Positions 62,563 to 64,000 of a DNA stretch of 64,000 nt are shown one piece after another; positions within the stretch are counted from its first letter, which is position 1; every line of letters starts with the position of its first letter. Below the pieces are notes generated by a model. That model saw nothing but the letters and a program-made list of their open reading frames with translations, made no database searches and was not told the DNA's origin. Position numbers and translations under genes: made by a program. The stretch comes from Pimelobacter simplex (lineage in GTDB: Bacteria; Actinomycetota; Actinomycetes; Propionibacteriales; Nocardioidaceae): positions 124,001 through 188,000 of the forward strand of contig NZ_FOUK01000007.1 in the NCBI RefSeq assembly GCF_900114845.1, written 5' to 3'.

Positions 62563-62988
62563 TCAGTCCTCCGTGGAGGGGGTGGTCGACGCAGGCGCAG
62601 CCGGTGCAGCGGCGCCCGTGGGCCCGTGGATCTCGGCGGGCAGCTCGATGACCGGGCAGTCGCGCCAGAGCCGCTCGAGGGCGTAGAACTCGCGCTCCTC
62701 GGCGTGCTGGACGTGGATGACGACGTCGCCGTAGTCGAGCAGCACCCAGCGGCCGTCGCGGTGGCCCTCGCGGCGGATGGGCTTGGCGTCGAGCTCGCGG
62801 AGCTTGTCCTCGATCTCCTCGACGATGGCGCGGACCTGGCGGTCGTTGGCGCCCGAGGCGAGCAGGAAGGCGTCGGTGATGGCGAGCTGCTCGCTGACGT
62901 CGAAGGCGAGCTGGTCGGTCGCGAGCTTGTCGGCGGCGGCGAGGGCCGCCGTCCGGACGAGGGTCACGGCGTGGTCGGTGGCGGTCAT
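62563..62988 (-). CDS. rsfS: Ribosomal silencing factor RsfS
   Basis: 141 residues with the RsfS/Iojap core KLATDQLAFDVSEQLAITDAFLLASG, NDRQVRAIVEEIEDKLRE and WVLLDYGDVVIHVQHAEERE, plus an Ala/Pro-rich C-terminal tail. Binds L14 of the 50S subunit to block subunit joining in starvation. CGGAGAACA precedes the ATG. 10 bp after nadD. Confidence 0.96.
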   Translation of the reverse strand: MTATDHAVTLVRTAALAAADKLATDQLAFDVSEQLAITDAFLLASGANDRQVRAIVEEIEDKLRELDAKPIRREGHRDGRWVLLDYGDVVIHVQHAEEREFYALERLWRDCPVIELPAEIHGPTGAAAPAAPASTTPSTED

Positions 62989-62998
62989 TGTTCTCCGG

Positions 62999-63634
62999 TC
63001 AGTGGGTGGCGGGGTAGAGCCCGTGCTTGGTGATGTACTGGACGACGCCGTCGGGCACGAGGTACCAGACGGGCTGACCCGCCCGCTGCCGCTCCCGGCA
63101 GTCGGTCGACGAGATCGCCAGTGCGGGGATCTCCACCATGGTCACCCGGTCGTGCGGAATTCGCGCAAGCGTCGCGGGGTCCATCTCGGCCCCGGGCCGG
63201 GTGCAGCCGACGAAGTGGGCGAGCTCGAACAGCTCGTCGGCGTCGCGCCAGCTGAAGATGTCGGTGAGCGCGTCGGCGCCGGTGATGAAGTAGAGGTCGG
63301 CGTCGGGGCGCTCGGCACGCAGGTCGCGCAGGGTGTCGCCGGTGTAGGTCGGCCCTGCCCGGTCGATGTCGACCCGGCTGACCGTGAACCGCGGGTTGGC
63401 CGCGGTGGCGACGACGGTCATCAGGTACCGGTGCTCGGCCGGGGAGACCTGCCGGTCGGCCTTCTGCCACGGCTGGCCGGTGGGCACGAAGACGACCTCG
63501 TCGAGGTCGAACCAGCCCTGGACCTCGGACGCCGCCACGAGGTGCCCGTGGTGGATGGGGTCGAACGTGCCGCCCATCACCCCGATCCGGGTACGCCGGC
63601 CGGCGGTCTGCTCGGCGGAGGCCGACCCCGTCAC
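62999..63634 (-). CDS. nadD: Nicotinate-mononucleotide adenylyltransferase
   Basis: 211 residues from a GTG at 63634. Nucleotidyltransferase motif VMGGTFDPIHHGHLVAA and the C-terminal ISSTDCRER (ISSTxxR) are diagnostic. Transfers AMP to nicotinate mononucleotide in NAD synthesis. The start is 13 bp after the preceding small gene; a frame extending to 63724 would overlap that gene and is rejected. Forms the conserved nadD-rsfS-phosphatase operon. Confidence 0.95.
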   Translation of the reverse strand: MTGSASAEQTAGRRTRIGVMGGTFDPIHHGHLVAASEVQGWFDLDEVVFVPTGQPWQKADRQVSPAEHRYLMTVVATAANPRFTVSRVDIDRAGPTYTGDTLRDLRAERPDADLYFITGADALTDIFSWRDADELFELAHFVGCTRPGAEMDPATLARIPHDRVTMVEIPALAISSTDCRERQRAGQPVWYLVPDGVVQYITKHGLYPATH

Positions 63635-63647
63635 GGGAGGCTCAGGC

Positions 63648-63812
63648 TCAGCTGTGGTCGCGGCCGCCGCCGAACCACACGAGTCCGAGCAGCAGGAACA
63701 GGAGGAACGCCAGCACGACGCCACCGATGAGCCACGGGTTCACGGCGGGCTCGCCGTGCTCCTCAGCGGCGCGGACGGCGAGGACGGCGGCCTGGTTGAT
63801 CTGGCTGAGCAT
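63648..63812 (-). CDS. 54-aa single-pass membrane protein
   Basis: A short amphipathic N-terminus (SQINQAAVLAVRAAEEHGEP) and one helix (WLIGGVVLAFLLFLLLGLVWF) with a GGGRDHS tail. A -10 TACGAT begins 12 nt before the ATG, so the transcript is probably leaderless and may continue into nadD. No recognised family, though small membrane proteins upstream of nadD are common in related genomes. Confidence 0.75.
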   Translation of the reverse strand: MLSQINQAAVLAVRAAEEHGEPAVNPWLIGGVVLAFLLFLLLGLVWFGGGRDHS

Positions 63813-63818
63813 GGCGGC

Positions 63819-63824
63819 ATCGTA
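63819..63824 (-). promoter_or_regulatory. -10 element upstream of the 54-aa gene and nadD
   Basis: TACGAT on the minus strand, 12 nt before the ATG at 63812; leaderless spacing as at five other genes here. Confidence 0.5.
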
Positions 63825-63853
63825 TCCAACCCGGACCGGCGACCGTGCACTCC

Positions 63854-64000
63854 CTAGTGGATCGCGAAGTCGACGCCGAGGAAGAGGAGCGTGAACCTGA
63901 TCGAGCGCCCCACGAACACGGTCGGGATGAAGGCCCACATCGGCATCTTGAGGATGCCGCCGATGGCCGCCATCGCCAGCAGCGGGGGGATGCCGACGGA
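63854..64000 (-). CDS. VTT/DedA-like (YqaA-type) membrane protein, C-terminal part
   Basis: The last 48 codons of a gene entering from the right edge. The visible GIPPLLAMAAIGGILKMPM and FIPTVFVGRSIRFTLLFLG are typical of the C-terminal half of VTT-domain proteins (YqaA/DedA family, lipid scramblase-like). Stop TAG at 63856-63854. Confidence 0.7.
   Translation of the reverse strand, partial: SVGIPPLLAMAAIGGILKMPMWAFIPTVFVGRSIRFTLLFLGVDFAIH

Overview
The window is bacterial chromosome of very high GC content, with strong third-position G/C bias, many GTG starts, ATGA/GTGA stop-start overlaps and several apparently leaderless promoters. Gene content (Ni superoxide dismutase with the HCDLPCGVYDP start, furA-katG, an IdeR/DtxR-type iron box, the hemW/lepA/rpsT/holA/comEC/comEA/leuS/nadD/rsfS backbone) points to an actinobacterium, most likely a Nocardioides-like member of the Propionibacteriales. 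The genus is inferred from general familiarity, not from a search. About 67 protein genes, one tRNA-Ala(GGC) and a six-codon leader peptide are annotated. Most genes are on the minus strand. No transposase, integrase, CRISPR array or rRNA was seen.

Layout. 1-4.8 kb: an EamA permease divergent from a MocR-type regulator, then a three-gene set (cytidylyltransferase, LicD-methyltransferase fusion, small coiled-coil protein). 4.9-12.3 kb: hemW, two tandem secreted intradiol-dioxygenase-like lipoproteins, a long-chain acyl-CoA ligase, a MOSC protein, an APH(6)-type kinase and a lactonase-type metallohydrolase. 12.3-23.8 kb: lepA, a PhoD phosphatase, an APH-fold kinase, rpsT, holA, comEC, an HPP/CBS gene inserted on the opposite strand, comEA and a DegV protein. 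23.8-27.8 kb: NCS1 permease with a tiny membrane partner, divergent from a flavin amine oxidase and a TetR. 27.8-41.9 kb: a single very compact 12-gene minus-strand operon in which a polyamine-type ABC importer is followed by acyl-CoA dehydrogenase, CoA ligase, dienoyl-CoA-reductase-like SDR, ThDP decarboxylase, amino-acid dehydrogenase, aldehyde dehydrogenase, exporter and FAD oxidoreductase. 42-45.4 kb: a TetR gene bracketed by inverted arrays of a 22-bp repeat, then leuS with a leucine-codon attenuator. 45.4-53.7 kb: a seven-gene siderophore/iron operon behind an IdeR box. 53.8-61.6 kb: SDR, AhpD-like and GNAT proteins, furA-katG, NiSOD with ferredoxin and flavin reductase behind a SoxR-type box, and small membrane proteins. 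61.8-64 kb: tRNA-Ala, histidine phosphatase, rsfS, nadD and the end of a VTT/DedA-like protein.

How it works together. A conserved housekeeping backbone is interrupted by accessory blocks. The largest encodes, in gene order, transport and a plausible complete route from an amino acid or amine to a 2-oxo acid, aldehyde, acid, acyl-CoA and enoyl-CoA. The iron block couples uptake of a ferric siderophore, its reduction, and an asymmetric ABC exporter-fold heterodimer whose two nucleotide sites are degenerate in complementary ways. The neighbouring redox block (furA-katG; SoxR-box ferredoxin-flavin reductase-NiSOD) handles peroxide and superoxide. The candidates most worth a second look are the 12-gene catabolic operon, the repeat-bracketed TetR gene, the leuS attenuator, the asymmetric ABC pair and the SoxR-linked NiSOD set lacking sodX.
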